A stretch of 21,681 bases of DNA, taken from IMG/VR virus record IMGVR_UViG_3300020429_000016, positions 1 through 21,681 of that record, one strand, 5' to 3'. Positions 1 to 6,198 of the stretch are shown here, piece after piece. The DNA is from a virus. The notes under the pieces are model-generated. The model saw only the letters and a list, made by a program, of their open reading frames with translations. It made no database searches and was not told the origin of the DNA. A program made the translations under genes and the position numbers. Positions within the stretch are counted from its first letter, which is position 1. The number at the start of each line of letters is the position of its first letter.

Positions 1-37
1 CGGCAGATGATGGGGGCTGCGTAGCATTGGGATTATG

Positions 38-66
38 GCCCGGCACTGCCCCTTGTGTCGGGCTTT
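38..66 (+). terminator. Possible intrinsic terminator hairpin
   Basis: The arms GCCCGGCAC (38-46) and GTGTCGGGC (55-63) can form a 9-bp stem with one G-U pair and an 8-base loop, followed by only three T residues. It lies just before the first gene and could end transcription from upstream. The short T tract makes it weak, and it may instead be a chance hairpin. Confidence 0.35.
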
Positions 67-84
67 CAAGGAAGGAAGCAGGCA

Positions 85-267
85 ATGACCGAACAAAAGA
101 TGGGCTGGATAAGTGGCTGGAAGATGATTGCTGAATACTGTGATGTCACAGAGGCCACAGTGAAGCGGTATGCCCGCGAAAAAGATATGCCTGTTAGACG
201 TCTTGGGAATAAGGTTTTTGCGATTCCTGGAGACCTCGACAAGTGGCTGCGAGAAAAAACTTGCTAA
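85..267 (+). CDS. Small helix-turn-helix (excisionase/MerR-like) DNA-binding protein
   Basis: This 60-residue protein is almost entirely one winged helix-turn-helix of the excisionase/HTH_17 type. The helices read roughly WKMIAEYCDVTEATVKRYAR, a basic wing follows (PVRRLGNKVFAI), and it ends in the typical DLDKWL helix. The ATG at 85 is preferred over the GTG at 55 because AAGGAAGG lies at suitable spacing before it and the fold starts just after. Such proteins bind DNA as recombination directionality factors, repressors or packaging and late-gene regulators. Its position upstream of the terminase, next to a phased repeat array, suggests a local DNA-binding role, but the target is inference. 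The DNA-binding end of the small terminase downstream has a similar type of fold. Confidence 0.75.
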   Translation: MTEQKMGWISGWKMIAEYCDVTEATVKRYAREKDMPVRRLGNKVFAIPGDLDKWLREKTC

Positions 268-278
268 TGTATGCTCTT

Positions 279-333
279 TACCCCTTCTTTACCCTCCCAG
301 TACCCCCTGTATACCCCCGAAACACCCCCTCTC
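279..333 (+). repeat. Five direct repeats of TACCCC at exact 11-bp period
   Basis: Units start at 279, 290, 301, 312 and 323. Each begins TACCC or CACCC (TACCCC, TACCCT, TACCCC, TACCCC, CACCCC) and the remaining five bases vary. The exact 11-base period places all copies on nearly the same face of the helix. On the minus strand the units give successive runs of three to five G with short loops, so a G-quadruplex is possible. Function is unknown. Binding sites for the adjacent helix-turn-helix protein or for the small terminase are plausible. Confidence 0.7.
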
Positions 334-339
334 TAAGGT

Positions 340-369
340 TTGCACACCACCACATTCCCCCGGTAAAAT
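340..369 (+). promoter_or_regulatory. Possible sigma70-like promoter
   Basis: TTGCAC (340-345) and TAAAAT (364-369) are separated by 18 bases. The second matches the -10 consensus at five of six positions, while the first is a weak -35. Transcription would begin near 376 and read into the small ORF at 399. The -10 lies in the left arm of the inverted repeat at 357-389, so a protein bound there would block it. The prediction is by eye only. Confidence 0.3.
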
Positions 370-389
370 AAAGCATCTTTTACCGGGGG
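357..389 (+). promoter_or_regulatory. Perfect 12-bp inverted repeat, candidate operator or SD-sequestering hairpin
   Basis: CCCCCGGTAAAA (357-368) and TTTTACCGGGGG (378-389) are perfect inverted copies around a 9-base spacer. No T tract follows, so it is not a normal terminator. The right arm contains the G run that serves as ribosome binding site for the ORF at 399, so in a read-through transcript the hairpin would hide that site. In DNA the palindrome overlaps a promoter-like -10 element, which fits an operator. Confidence 0.6.
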
Positions 390-398
390 AGTGCCCCA

Positions 399-596
399 AT
401 GAAGCGTAAGTGTGAAAATCTGGAGAATAATTATGAAACGGTTGACCAGTTTTTAGAGCGGGGAGGGAAGATCATCCAATACCCAATCCCGAAATCAATC
501 AGGTGTAAATACCTTGAACCCAAACACACACGGCCCAAGGGCATCCCGATGTTGCAGTCGGGCTGTTCTTGGGTTTGTGGTCTCCGGAGAGTGTGA
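399..596 (+). CDS. Small hypothetical phage protein
   Basis: This 65-residue ORF starts at an ATG preceded by GGGGGAG at good spacing. The N-terminal part contains TVDQFLERGGKI, a pattern seen in many short phage and prophage proteins of unknown role. The C-terminal half is basic and carries cysteines (SGCSWVCG near the end). No function can be assigned. The stop codon lies two bases before the ATG of the next ORF, suggesting a co-transcribed pair. Its last third overlaps a strong predicted RNA hairpin (534-573), so the end of this ORF may be constrained by RNA structure as well as by protein. Confidence 0.5.
   Translation: MKRKCENLENNYETVDQFLERGGKIIQYPIPKSIRCKYLEPKHTRPKGIPMLQSGCSWVCGLRRV
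534..573 (+). promoter_or_regulatory. Long imperfect RNA hairpin
   Basis: CCCAAG (534-539) pairs with CTTGGG (568-573) and CCCGA (545-549) pairs with TCGGG (558-562) around an 8-base loop. The 5-base segments between them can pair by two G-U, one C-G and one A-U pair, leaving a single mismatch. This gives a stem of about 15-16 pairs, followed by TTT. It sits 25 bases before the next ATG, so it could act as a weak terminator, an attenuator or a processing site. Confidence 0.45.
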
Positions 597-598
597 GA

Positions 599-790
599 AT
601 GGAGGCAATCGCCAACCTGATACGTGACTGGAAGTATGGCATAGGCGGCGCCTGGGGGTTGTTTGTCTCAAGATGGCTGACATGCCCAAAGGATCTCCTG
701 GTTTGGTTGTCCATTCTGCTTGTGCTTACCCAGCTGGCGCATGCCGGATATAGGTTTCTGCTCTGGATGCGTAGGGGAGAAACAAAATGA
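599..790 (+). CDS. Small membrane protein, holin-like in size
   Basis: This 63-residue protein starts at an ATG preceded by GGAGAG at normal spacing. A hydrophobic stretch at about residues 35-56 (LLVWLSILLVLTQLAHAG) is a probable transmembrane helix, followed by a short positively charged tail ending RRGETK. A weaker amphipathic or hydrophobic stretch lies near residues 14-25. Size and topology would suit a one-segment holin or another small phage membrane protein, and some phages place lysis genes before the terminase, but no endolysin is visible here. The stop overlaps the ATG of the next small ORF (ATGA), suggesting translational coupling. Confidence 0.5.
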   Translation: MEAIANLIRDWKYGIGGAWGLFVSRWLTCPKDLLVWLSILLVLTQLAHAGYRFLLWMRRGETK

Positions 791-894
791 GGCCTTGGAG
801 CGTTTGCGGGTCCTTTCTGGAGGCTTCATTAATACGGTTTCGGGAGGCACGATGTTTCTCCAGAGACAGGTTCGAAAAAGTTGGTTCGTTTTGA
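787..894 (+). CDS. Possible 35-residue coupled ORF
   Basis: An ATG at 787 overlaps the stop of the preceding membrane-protein gene (ATGA). AGGGGAG lies seven bases upstream, one of the better ribosome sites in this region. The ORF runs 35 codons to TGA at 892-894, nine bases before the GTG of the small terminase. The product is arginine-rich (for example IRFREARCFSRDRF) with no recognisable family. It may be a real small protein or simply a coupling device that brings ribosomes to the terminase gene. Confidence 0.3.
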   Translation: MRPWSVCGSFLEASLIRFREARCFSRDRFEKVGSF

Positions 895-903
895 GAGGCG
901 AGG

Positions 904-1500
904 GTGTCCAAAACAGAATGGTTAAAAATTCCAGAATACGCAAAACGGGTTGCAAAAACTCCGCAGTATATTCGGCGCTTGGTGAAGAACGGGAAAATTA
1001 CCAAGAAGGCTTTAAAACTTGATGGCAAACGATTTCTTATAGACCCAGCGCAGGCAGATGAGGACCTGGCGGCAAACACCTCGCACGTGAATAAAAAGCC
1101 GCCCGTGAAACAACCGAAAAAGGAAACAAAGCGAACCAAAAAGGAAACGGTTTCGGATGAGGAAAAGAAACAAACAATTCAGGAAGCAGGGCTCGAAAAC
1201 CTGGTGTCTCTTGCCGAAGCCCAAAAGCTTAAAGAAAACTATGTTGCAGCTCTTAAAAAATTGGAGCTTGAAGAAAAGCGCGGGGATCTGCTGCGACGAG
1301 ATGAAGTCGAAAGGGCAGAGGCCGAGCTTGTGCTCTCTGCAAGGACAAAAATCCTCTCAATCAAGGGGACTTTGGCACCTCTTCTCAAGGAATTTATCAA
1401 TGACCATGAGAATTTCGGCATTGCTATGCGTAGCGTTGATGATGTTCTGCGCGATACCCTGCAAGAGTTGGCCGATGGCGGATTCAGACACCAGGGTTAA
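904..1500 (+). CDS. terS: Terminase small subunit, Nu1-like
   Basis: This 198-residue protein recognises phage DNA and recruits the large terminase for packaging. Residues 4-50 form a winged helix-turn-helix (EWLKIPEYAKRVAKTPQYIR, then LVKNGKI and GKRFLID). A lysine-rich linker spans about 58-90. Residues 95-190 are helical, with the AEAQKLKENYVAALKKLELE and RRDEVERAEAEL patterns common to small terminase subunits of gpA-type phages. Translation starts at GTG 904 after GAGGCGAGG. No later start leaves the DNA-binding domain intact. The 3' end overlaps the large subunit gene by 26 bases, which suggests coupled expression. Family assignment rests on pattern and gene order. Confidence 0.8.
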   Translation: MSKTEWLKIPEYAKRVAKTPQYIRRLVKNGKITKKALKLDGKRFLIDPAQADEDLAANTSHVNKKPPVKQPKKETKRTKKETVSDEEKKQTIQEAGLENLVSLAEAQKLKENYVAALKKLELEEKRGDLLRRDEVERAEAELVLSARTKILSIKGTLAPLLKEFINDHENFGIAMRSVDDVLRDTLQELADGGFRHQG

Positions 1501-3322
1501 AGACCTCTTCGAGCGGACCGTGGGGCTCTGGGCTCCCCCGGAACAGCTACTCCTTTCTGAGTGGTCCGATAAATACGCCCGGTTGTCCCCTGAATCCTCC
1601 GCAGATACCGGCCGGTGGACCAGTTATCCATACCAGAAGGGTATCCTTGACGCCTTAATTGACCCCTCCATTGAAATCCTTACATGGATGAAATCGGCCA
1701 GAGTGGGGTACACGAAGATTTTGAACTGGGACACGGCATTCCACATTGTTCAAGAGCCTTGTTCTCAGTTAATTGTCCAGCCCACGGTTGAAGACGCAGC
1801 CGGCTATTCCAAGGATGAGATTTCCCCAATGCTCCGGGATATGCCGGTGCTTTCGGGGCTGGTTGCAGAACCAAAGACCAGAGACTCCAAGAACACTGTT
1901 TTAAAAAAATCATATCCTGGTGGGATTCTGCACCTTGTTGGTGCCAACTCCGCAAGGGGCTTCCGTCGGATCACGGTCAAGCGGGTGAAATTTGATGAGG
2001 TGGACGGGTATCCACCGACTGCCGGTAATGAAGGTGACCAGATCCAGTTGGGCACGATGCGGTCAGAGACATTTTGGGACCGGAAAATAATCCTGGGCAG
2101 CACCCCAACAATAAAGGGTGCGTCCCGGATCGAAAAAAGCTTTCTTGAGTCGGACCAGAGATACCGGTTCCTGCCGTGCCCCCATTGCGGAGAGTTCCAG
2201 ATTTTAAAGTTTCGGCAGATTAAATGGCCGAAAAATGAGCCTTGGAAGGCAAAGTATAAGTGTGAGTTTTGCGAAAAGCTGATCCCGCACTCTGCAAAGC
2301 GGAAAATGGATGAGAAGGGAGAGTGGAGAGCCACAAAACCCTTCCGTGGCCATGCCGGTTTTCATATCTGGGCCGGGTATTCGTACTCTCCGAACTCCAC
2401 CTGGGCGCATATCGCTGAACGTTTTTTGAAGGTCAAAAAGGATGCGGAACAGCTCAAGACCTTTACAAACACAATCCTGGGTGAAACCTGGGAAGAGAGT
2501 GGAGACCAGCCGGAATGGACAAAGCTGGCGGCCCGGGCTGAACCCTATAAGATTCTGACCGTTCCGGCCGGTGGGTTGCTTCTTTGTGCCGGGGTGGACA
2601 CCCAGGACAACCGCCTGGAAGTTGTGATCAAAGCTTTTGGGGCTGGTGAAGAAAATTGGACCATATATCACGGTGTCCTCTGGGGGGACCCAGACCAGGA
2701 AGGCCCTTGGAAGCAGCTTGATGAACTGCTTGTCAGGCCATATCAACACGAATCCGGGGCGGACCTTCACATCGTTTCCATGGGAGTTGATACCGGGGGG
2801 CACCGGACCCAGGCCGTTTACAACTACTGCCGCAACCGTGGGCCGATTGTTTTTGCCTTAAAGGGCGCATCCACACCAGGTAAACCGATTCTTAACAGAC
2901 CGACAAAGCAGGACCTTGATTACATGGGGCATCAGATTAAAGGCGGCGTTGAGCTTTGGCCTGTCGGGACAGATACCGCCAAGGGCACGATTTACAACCG
3001 CTTGAAGCTGAAAGACGTAGGTCCCGGATATTATCATTTCCCCATCGGCCTTGATGATGAGTTCTATGAACAGCTTACAGCTGAGAAGCTTGTTAAAAAA
3101 TACGTCAAAGGCTTCCCCCGGTATGAGTGGGTGAAAACCAGAGAAAGAAACGAGGTGCTGGACTGTGATGTCTACTGCTATGCGGCAGCCCTGAAAGCCG
3201 GGTTATCCCGGATAGACTGGGCGGACCTTCAGGCTACAGTCTACGGATCTGCACAGCAAGCAGAACCCCAGCAGCAAACCCAACAATTGGCGGTGGCCAA
3301 AAGCAATTGGATGTCGAGATGA
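1475..3322 (+). CDS. terL: Terminase large subunit, lambda gpA type
   Basis: This is the ATP-driven packaging motor and DNA-cutting nuclease, 615 residues against about 640 for lambda gpA. The ATG at 1475 lies inside the end of terS. The open frame extends further upstream, but only as an overlap with terS. K73-S-A-R-V-G-Y matches the lambda gpA nucleotide-binding motif at nearly the same residue number. Walker B is VKFDEVDG (D174, E175). A zinc-ribbon-like CxxC pair lies at C235/C238 and C263/C266. The C-terminal RNase H-like nuclease shows acidic residues in GVDTQDN (D375), GVDTGGH (D439) and NEVLDCDVY (D563/D565). It should act with TerS and dock on the portal. Confidence is high. Confidence 0.95.
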   Translation: MADSDTRVKDLFERTVGLWAPPEQLLLSEWSDKYARLSPESSADTGRWTSYPYQKGILDALIDPSIEILTWMKSARVGYTKILNWDTAFHIVQEPCSQLIVQPTVEDAAGYSKDEISPMLRDMPVLSGLVAEPKTRDSKNTVLKKSYPGGILHLVGANSARGFRRITVKRVKFDEVDGYPPTAGNEGDQIQLGTMRSETFWDRKIILGSTPTIKGASRIEKSFLESDQRYRFLPCPHCGEFQILKFRQIKWPKNEPWKAKYKCEFCEKLIPHSAKRKMDEKGEWRATKPFRGHAGFHIWAGYSYSPNSTWAHIAERFLKVKKDAEQLKTFTNTILGETWEESGDQPEWTKLAARAEPYKILTVPAGGLLLCAGVDTQDNRLEVVIKAFGAGEENWTIYHGVLWGDPDQEGPWKQLDELLVRPYQHESGADLHIVSMGVDTGGHRTQAVYNYCRNRGPIVFALKGASTPGKPILNRPTKQDLDYMGHQIKGGVELWPVGTDTAKGTIYNRLKLKDVGPGYYHFPIGLDDEFYEQLTAEKLVKKYVKGFPRYEWVKTRERNEVLDCDVYCYAAALKAGLSRIDWADLQATVYGSAQQAEPQQQTQQLAVAKSNWMSR

Positions 3323-3543
3323 GCTATACGCAAGATGACTTAAATTCGGTTCAGGCCGCGATATTGGACCTCGCAACTGGGAAGAGGGTTACAAAGGTCT
3401 CCTTTTCGAATGGTGAGGTGGTCGAGTATGGGCTTGCCAGCCTTGATGGGTTGAAAACTCTGAGGGCAACGATTCAGAGTGAAATCGACTCTGCCGCTGG
3501 CAACAAAAGCTTTTTCAGGGCCGTAACGAGCAAGGGCTTGTGA
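3319..3543 (+). CDS. Head-tail joining protein, gpW-like
   Basis: This 74-residue protein matches the size and position of lambda gpW, which joins the portal to the connector after packaging. The sequence MSYTQDDLNSVQAAILDLAT, followed by a short beta hairpin (VTKVSFSNGEVVEYG) and a closing helix (LKTLRATIQSEID), follows the two-helix and hairpin layout of gpW. The ATG at 3319 overlaps the terL stop (ATGA). A TTG at 3307 in the same frame would add four residues and is less likely. Its end overlaps the portal gene, so terL, this gene and the portal gene appear translationally coupled. Confidence 0.85.
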   Translation: MSYTQDDLNSVQAAILDLATGKRVTKVSFSNGEVVEYGLASLDGLKTLRATIQSEIDSAAGNKSFFRAVTSKGL

Positions 3544-5018
3544 TGATACTCAATCAGTACGGAAGGCCATATATGACGAACCCGACATATGAGGGGGCAA
3601 GCCAGTCCCCCAGGATGTCCGGGTTCATGGCACCAACCATCGGTCCAAACACTGCTTTGAGTGGAAACTTAAACACTCTTCGGGGCAGATCACGCCAAGC
3701 CATCCGGAACAACCCCCTTGCCAAAGGGGCGCAGGCCACAAAAACCGCCAATATGGTTGGAACCGGGATCACCCCCCGGTTCAATTTTAAAAACACCCCA
3801 GAGGTTAAGGCAGCCATTCAGGAGCTTTGGCAGGATTCTGTCCCTGAACTTGACTGGGATGAAACAACAGACTTTTACGGCCAGCAGGCTATTGTTTCAA
3901 ATGCTGTTTTTTCTGACGGTGAGTGCCTGGCTATGTTCCGACCGAGGAACAGGTATGCGGATCTTGCCGTACCCCTGCAGGTCCAGATCTTAGAGGCTGA
4001 CCACCTGGACGTGTCCTACACCACCACCTTACCCAATGGGAATAAGGTCCGGATGGGTATTGAATACAACAAAATGGGGAAGCGGGTCGCATATTGGCTT
4101 TATAAAGACCACCCCGGGGAAATGTACATGGACAGCGACGGGACCAGGGTCCGCGTCCTGGCAAAAAACATCATGCACATTTTTGATCCTACCCGCCCTG
4201 GGCAACAGCGGGGTTTGCCTTCCTCATCATCCATATTGGTCAAACTCAATGAGATTGACCAGTGCGTTGATGCGGAATTGGTCCGCAGGAAAACAACCGC
4301 GATGTTCGGCGGATTTATAAAGAAAGTTGAAAACTATGGGCAGACCGCGGCTGATGTCCTGGGGCAGAAAGTTACCGGTACCACAAATAGTGCCAACATC
4401 ATTGCTTTTGAGCCTGGGACGTTCCCGGAACTCCCCTTTGGTTATGATGTGGTCTTCTCAGAACCGAAAGATGTCGGCGGAAACTATGTCGCCTGGATGA
4501 AGCAGCAGTTGATGGACCTGGCCAGGGGATGGGGCATCACCTATGACCAGCTTACCGGTGACCTTTCCTCTGTGAACTATTCCTCAATCCGGGCCGGTCT
4601 GCTGGAATTCCGGCGGGCCATAACTCAGGAGCAGAATAAAACCCTTGTTTTCCAGTACTGCCGGCCGGTCATTCAGCGATGGCTTGATACTGCGGTTCTT
4701 GTCAATGCGGTCACCATCCCGGATTACCACCAGAAAAAGCGTCAGTATTACCGCGGGATTTCCTGGCAGCCGCAACCGTGGCCTTGGATTGAGCCTTATA
4801 AAGACCGGATGGCGGAAATCTTGGAAATGAGGGCTGGCGCCAAGAATTACAACATGATGCTCACGGAACGCGGCCTTGATCCTGAATCATTCTTTGCACA
4901 GCTCTCCGAAGAATTGTCAATGATCGATAAAATGGGCTTTGTCTTTGACACGGATCCGAGAAAAACCACCAAGACAGGGCTTTATCAAAGCACAGATGAG
5001 GGAGGGGAAGATGAATAG
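3543..5018 (+). CDS. Portal protein, lambda gpB type
   Basis: This 491-residue protein forms the dodecameric ring at the capsid vertex through which DNA enters and leaves, and it nucleates head assembly. Family signatures include the N-terminal RSRQAIRNNPLAKGA region, the VQILEADHLD segment near residues 150-160, and the central GGNYVAWMKQQLMDLARGWG followed by YDQLTGDLSSVNYSSIR, typical of lambda-type portals. The ATG at 3543 follows AAGGG at suitable spacing and overlaps the preceding stop. A GTG one codon earlier is also possible. It is slightly shorter than lambda gpB (about 533). The last 8 bases overlap the protease gene. Confidence 0.93.
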   Translation: MILNQYGRPYMTNPTYEGASQSPRMSGFMAPTIGPNTALSGNLNTLRGRSRQAIRNNPLAKGAQATKTANMVGTGITPRFNFKNTPEVKAAIQELWQDSVPELDWDETTDFYGQQAIVSNAVFSDGECLAMFRPRNRYADLAVPLQVQILEADHLDVSYTTTLPNGNKVRMGIEYNKMGKRVAYWLYKDHPGEMYMDSDGTRVRVLAKNIMHIFDPTRPGQQRGLPSSSSILVKLNEIDQCVDAELVRRKTTAMFGGFIKKVENYGQTAADVLGQKVTGTTNSANIIAFEPGTFPELPFGYDVVFSEPKDVGGNYVAWMKQQLMDLARGWGITYDQLTGDLSSVNYSSIRAGLLEFRRAITQEQNKTLVFQYCRPVIQRWLDTAVLVNAVTIPDYHQKKRQYYRGISWQPQPWPWIEPYKDRMAEILEMRAGAKNYNMMLTERGLDPESFFAQLSEELSMIDKMGFVFDTDPRKTTKTGLYQSTDEGGEDE

Positions 5019-6198
5019 CCTGATTGACCGACCGCTGCTCATTTCCAGCGCAGAACTGGAAAACATGCTGAATCCGGAGGCGTTGGAGACGAAGTGGGGC
5101 AGTCGGCTTGCAAATACCTGGCTGGTGAAAAAGCGCGGAAGCGTTGCCATTCTCCCTATCCATGGGGCGATTTCAAGATTCGACAGTTATATGAACTGGA
5201 TCCGGGGCGGGACTGCTACCGAGGATATTGCCAGGGACTTTGCTGCCGCCCAGGATGATTACGGGATTAAGGCCATTATTCTTGACTTTGACACGCCGGG
5301 TGGTGATGCCAGGGCAATCCATGAATGCGCCGAGATGATCCGCAATTCGAAAAAGCCAGTTTTCGCATATGTCGGTGGGCAGTGTGCCTCCGGCGGGATC
5401 TGGCTGGCGTCCGCCTGTGACGAGATTGTCACGGATAAGATCGCCGAGATGGGATCCCTGGGCGTTGTTTTCGGATATCAGCAAACCGGATCAAAAACCA
5501 TTGAGATTGTGTCCTCAAACGCACCCAAAAAACGGCTTTCCCCAGACTCAGAAGAGGGCCGGATGGAGATCCAGCAGAGGGCGGATGACCTGGAGGCGGT
5601 TTTCATTTCAAAGGTCGCCGAGTACCGGGGCCTGAAAGAAGAACAAGTAAAAAGCGATTTCGGCCAGGGCGGAATGATGATCGCTGAGAAAGCCATTAAG
5701 GCCGGGATGGCTGATAGATTTGGAAGCCTTGAGGGACTCATTGAGGAACTTCAGGCGAAACACTCAAGCAACGGAGTAAGCACTATGGGACTTAAAACAG
5801 ACCTGAGAGCGTTGGTTTCCGGGAAAGAAGACTCCGAAATTGAGGCGGCATTCGCCGCACTCGGATTTTTCCCGAAAACCGAGGGTGATGCACCCGACAT
5901 TGACAACATCAAGGCAGAATCACTGGCCACCGGCAAAGAAGAAGGCGAAGCGTCTGCAAAAACAGCCGAGGCCGAACGGGTGGCGGCTGTTATGGAGAAG
6001 GCGCAGATTGCAAGGGTTTCAAACCCGAAGTTTATCGCCGAACTCCTGACCCTTTCCCCCGAAGATGCCGGACAGAAGATTCTTGATGCACAGGCGGACG
6101 CTTCTGCGAGTCAGGAAATTTTCTCAACCGTAAACCCCATGTCCAACGGCGGCGGCAACGCACTCGTTGAGGACGCAAAGAAAAGAGCGGAGGCGTAA
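5011..6198 (+). CDS. Capsid maturation protease, S49/SppA family (gpC-like), with scaffold-like C terminus
   Basis: This 395-residue protein combines an S49 serine protease with a helical, charged C-terminal region, like lambda gpC, which is processed with the scaffold during head maturation. Core motifs are AILPIHGAI, LDFDTPGGD, and GGQCASGGIWLAS with the probable nucleophile S127, followed by EMGSLGVVF. The Ser/Lys dyad base is probably K173 or K174 in NAPKKRLSP, the spacing expected from gpC. The ATG at 5011 follows GGGAGGGGAAG. An upstream in-frame start at 4939 would only overlap the portal gene. Residues 259-395 are alanine- and glutamate-rich and may also be made separately from an internal start. 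Confidence 0.92.
   Translation: MNSLIDRPLLISSAELENMLNPEALETKWGSRLANTWLVKKRGSVAILPIHGAISRFDSYMNWIRGGTATEDIARDFAAAQDDYGIKAIILDFDTPGGDARAIHECAEMIRNSKKPVFAYVGGQCASGGIWLASACDEIVTDKIAEMGSLGVVFGYQQTGSKTIEIVSSNAPKKRLSPDSEEGRMEIQQRADDLEAVFISKVAEYRGLKEEQVKSDFGQGGMMIAEKAIKAGMADRFGSLEGLIEELQAKHSSNGVSTMGLKTDLRALVSGKEDSEIEAAFAALGFFPKTEGDAPDIDNIKAESLATGKEEGEASAKTAEAERVAAVMEKAQIARVSNPKFIAELLTLSPEDAGQKILDAQADASASQEIFSTVNPMSNGGGNALVEDAKKRAEA
5785..6198 (+). CDS. Probable internally initiated scaffold (Nu3-like)
   Basis: An in-frame ATG at 5785 is preceded by GGAG (5773-5776) with an eight-base spacer, placed exactly where the protease domain ends. The product would be 137 residues, mostly charged and helical (for example EAERVAAVMEKAQIARV), as expected for a head scaffold. 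Lambda makes Nu3 from an internal start in gene C, so a nested gene is the expected arrangement for this family. The call depends on that analogy and the visible ribosome site. No independent homology was tested. Confidence 0.65.
   Translation: MGLKTDLRALVSGKEDSEIEAAFAALGFFPKTEGDAPDIDNIKAESLATGKEEGEASAKTAEAERVAAVMEKAQIARVSNPKFIAELLTLSPEDAGQKILDAQADASASQEIFSTVNPMSNGGGNALVEDAKKRAEA

Larger units (their letters stand above)
268..398. other. Intergenic regulatory-looking region
   Basis: This gap between the helix-turn-helix gene and the next ORF shows no convincing coding sequence. It contains a C-rich array of 11-bp phased repeats, a promoter-like pair of hexamers and a perfect inverted repeat, each described separately. 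It is the most structured non-coding stretch of the window and a reasonable place to look for an operator, a terminase recognition site or a late promoter. Confidence 0.6.

Noticed and set aside
1-24. End of an upstream gene (frame ending in TAG at 22-24)
   Set aside because: Only seven codons are visible, which is too little to support a coding call.
279-333. CRISPR array
   Set aside because: The conserved part is only about six bases with five-base spacers, far too short for CRISPR repeats and spacers.
170-409. Plus-strand ORF across the C-rich repeat region
   Set aside because: Its proline-rich translation reflects the C-rich repeats, and it overlaps the helix-turn-helix gene in another frame.
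720-1022. Plus-strand ORF of 100 codons overlapping the membrane protein and terS
   Set aside because: It conflicts with the supported terS frame, and its protein looks random and low in family features.
1157-1474. Upstream extension of the large terminase frame
   Set aside because: It lies fully within terS in another frame. The gpA-like sequence begins after the ATG at 1475.
1804-2803. Minus-strand open frames opposite the large terminase
   Set aside because: They are antisense shadows of a gene with clear motifs. No plausible product was recognised.
4939-5010. Upstream start for the S49 protease
   Set aside because: It overlaps the portal C terminus, and the ATG at 5011 has a far better ribosome site.
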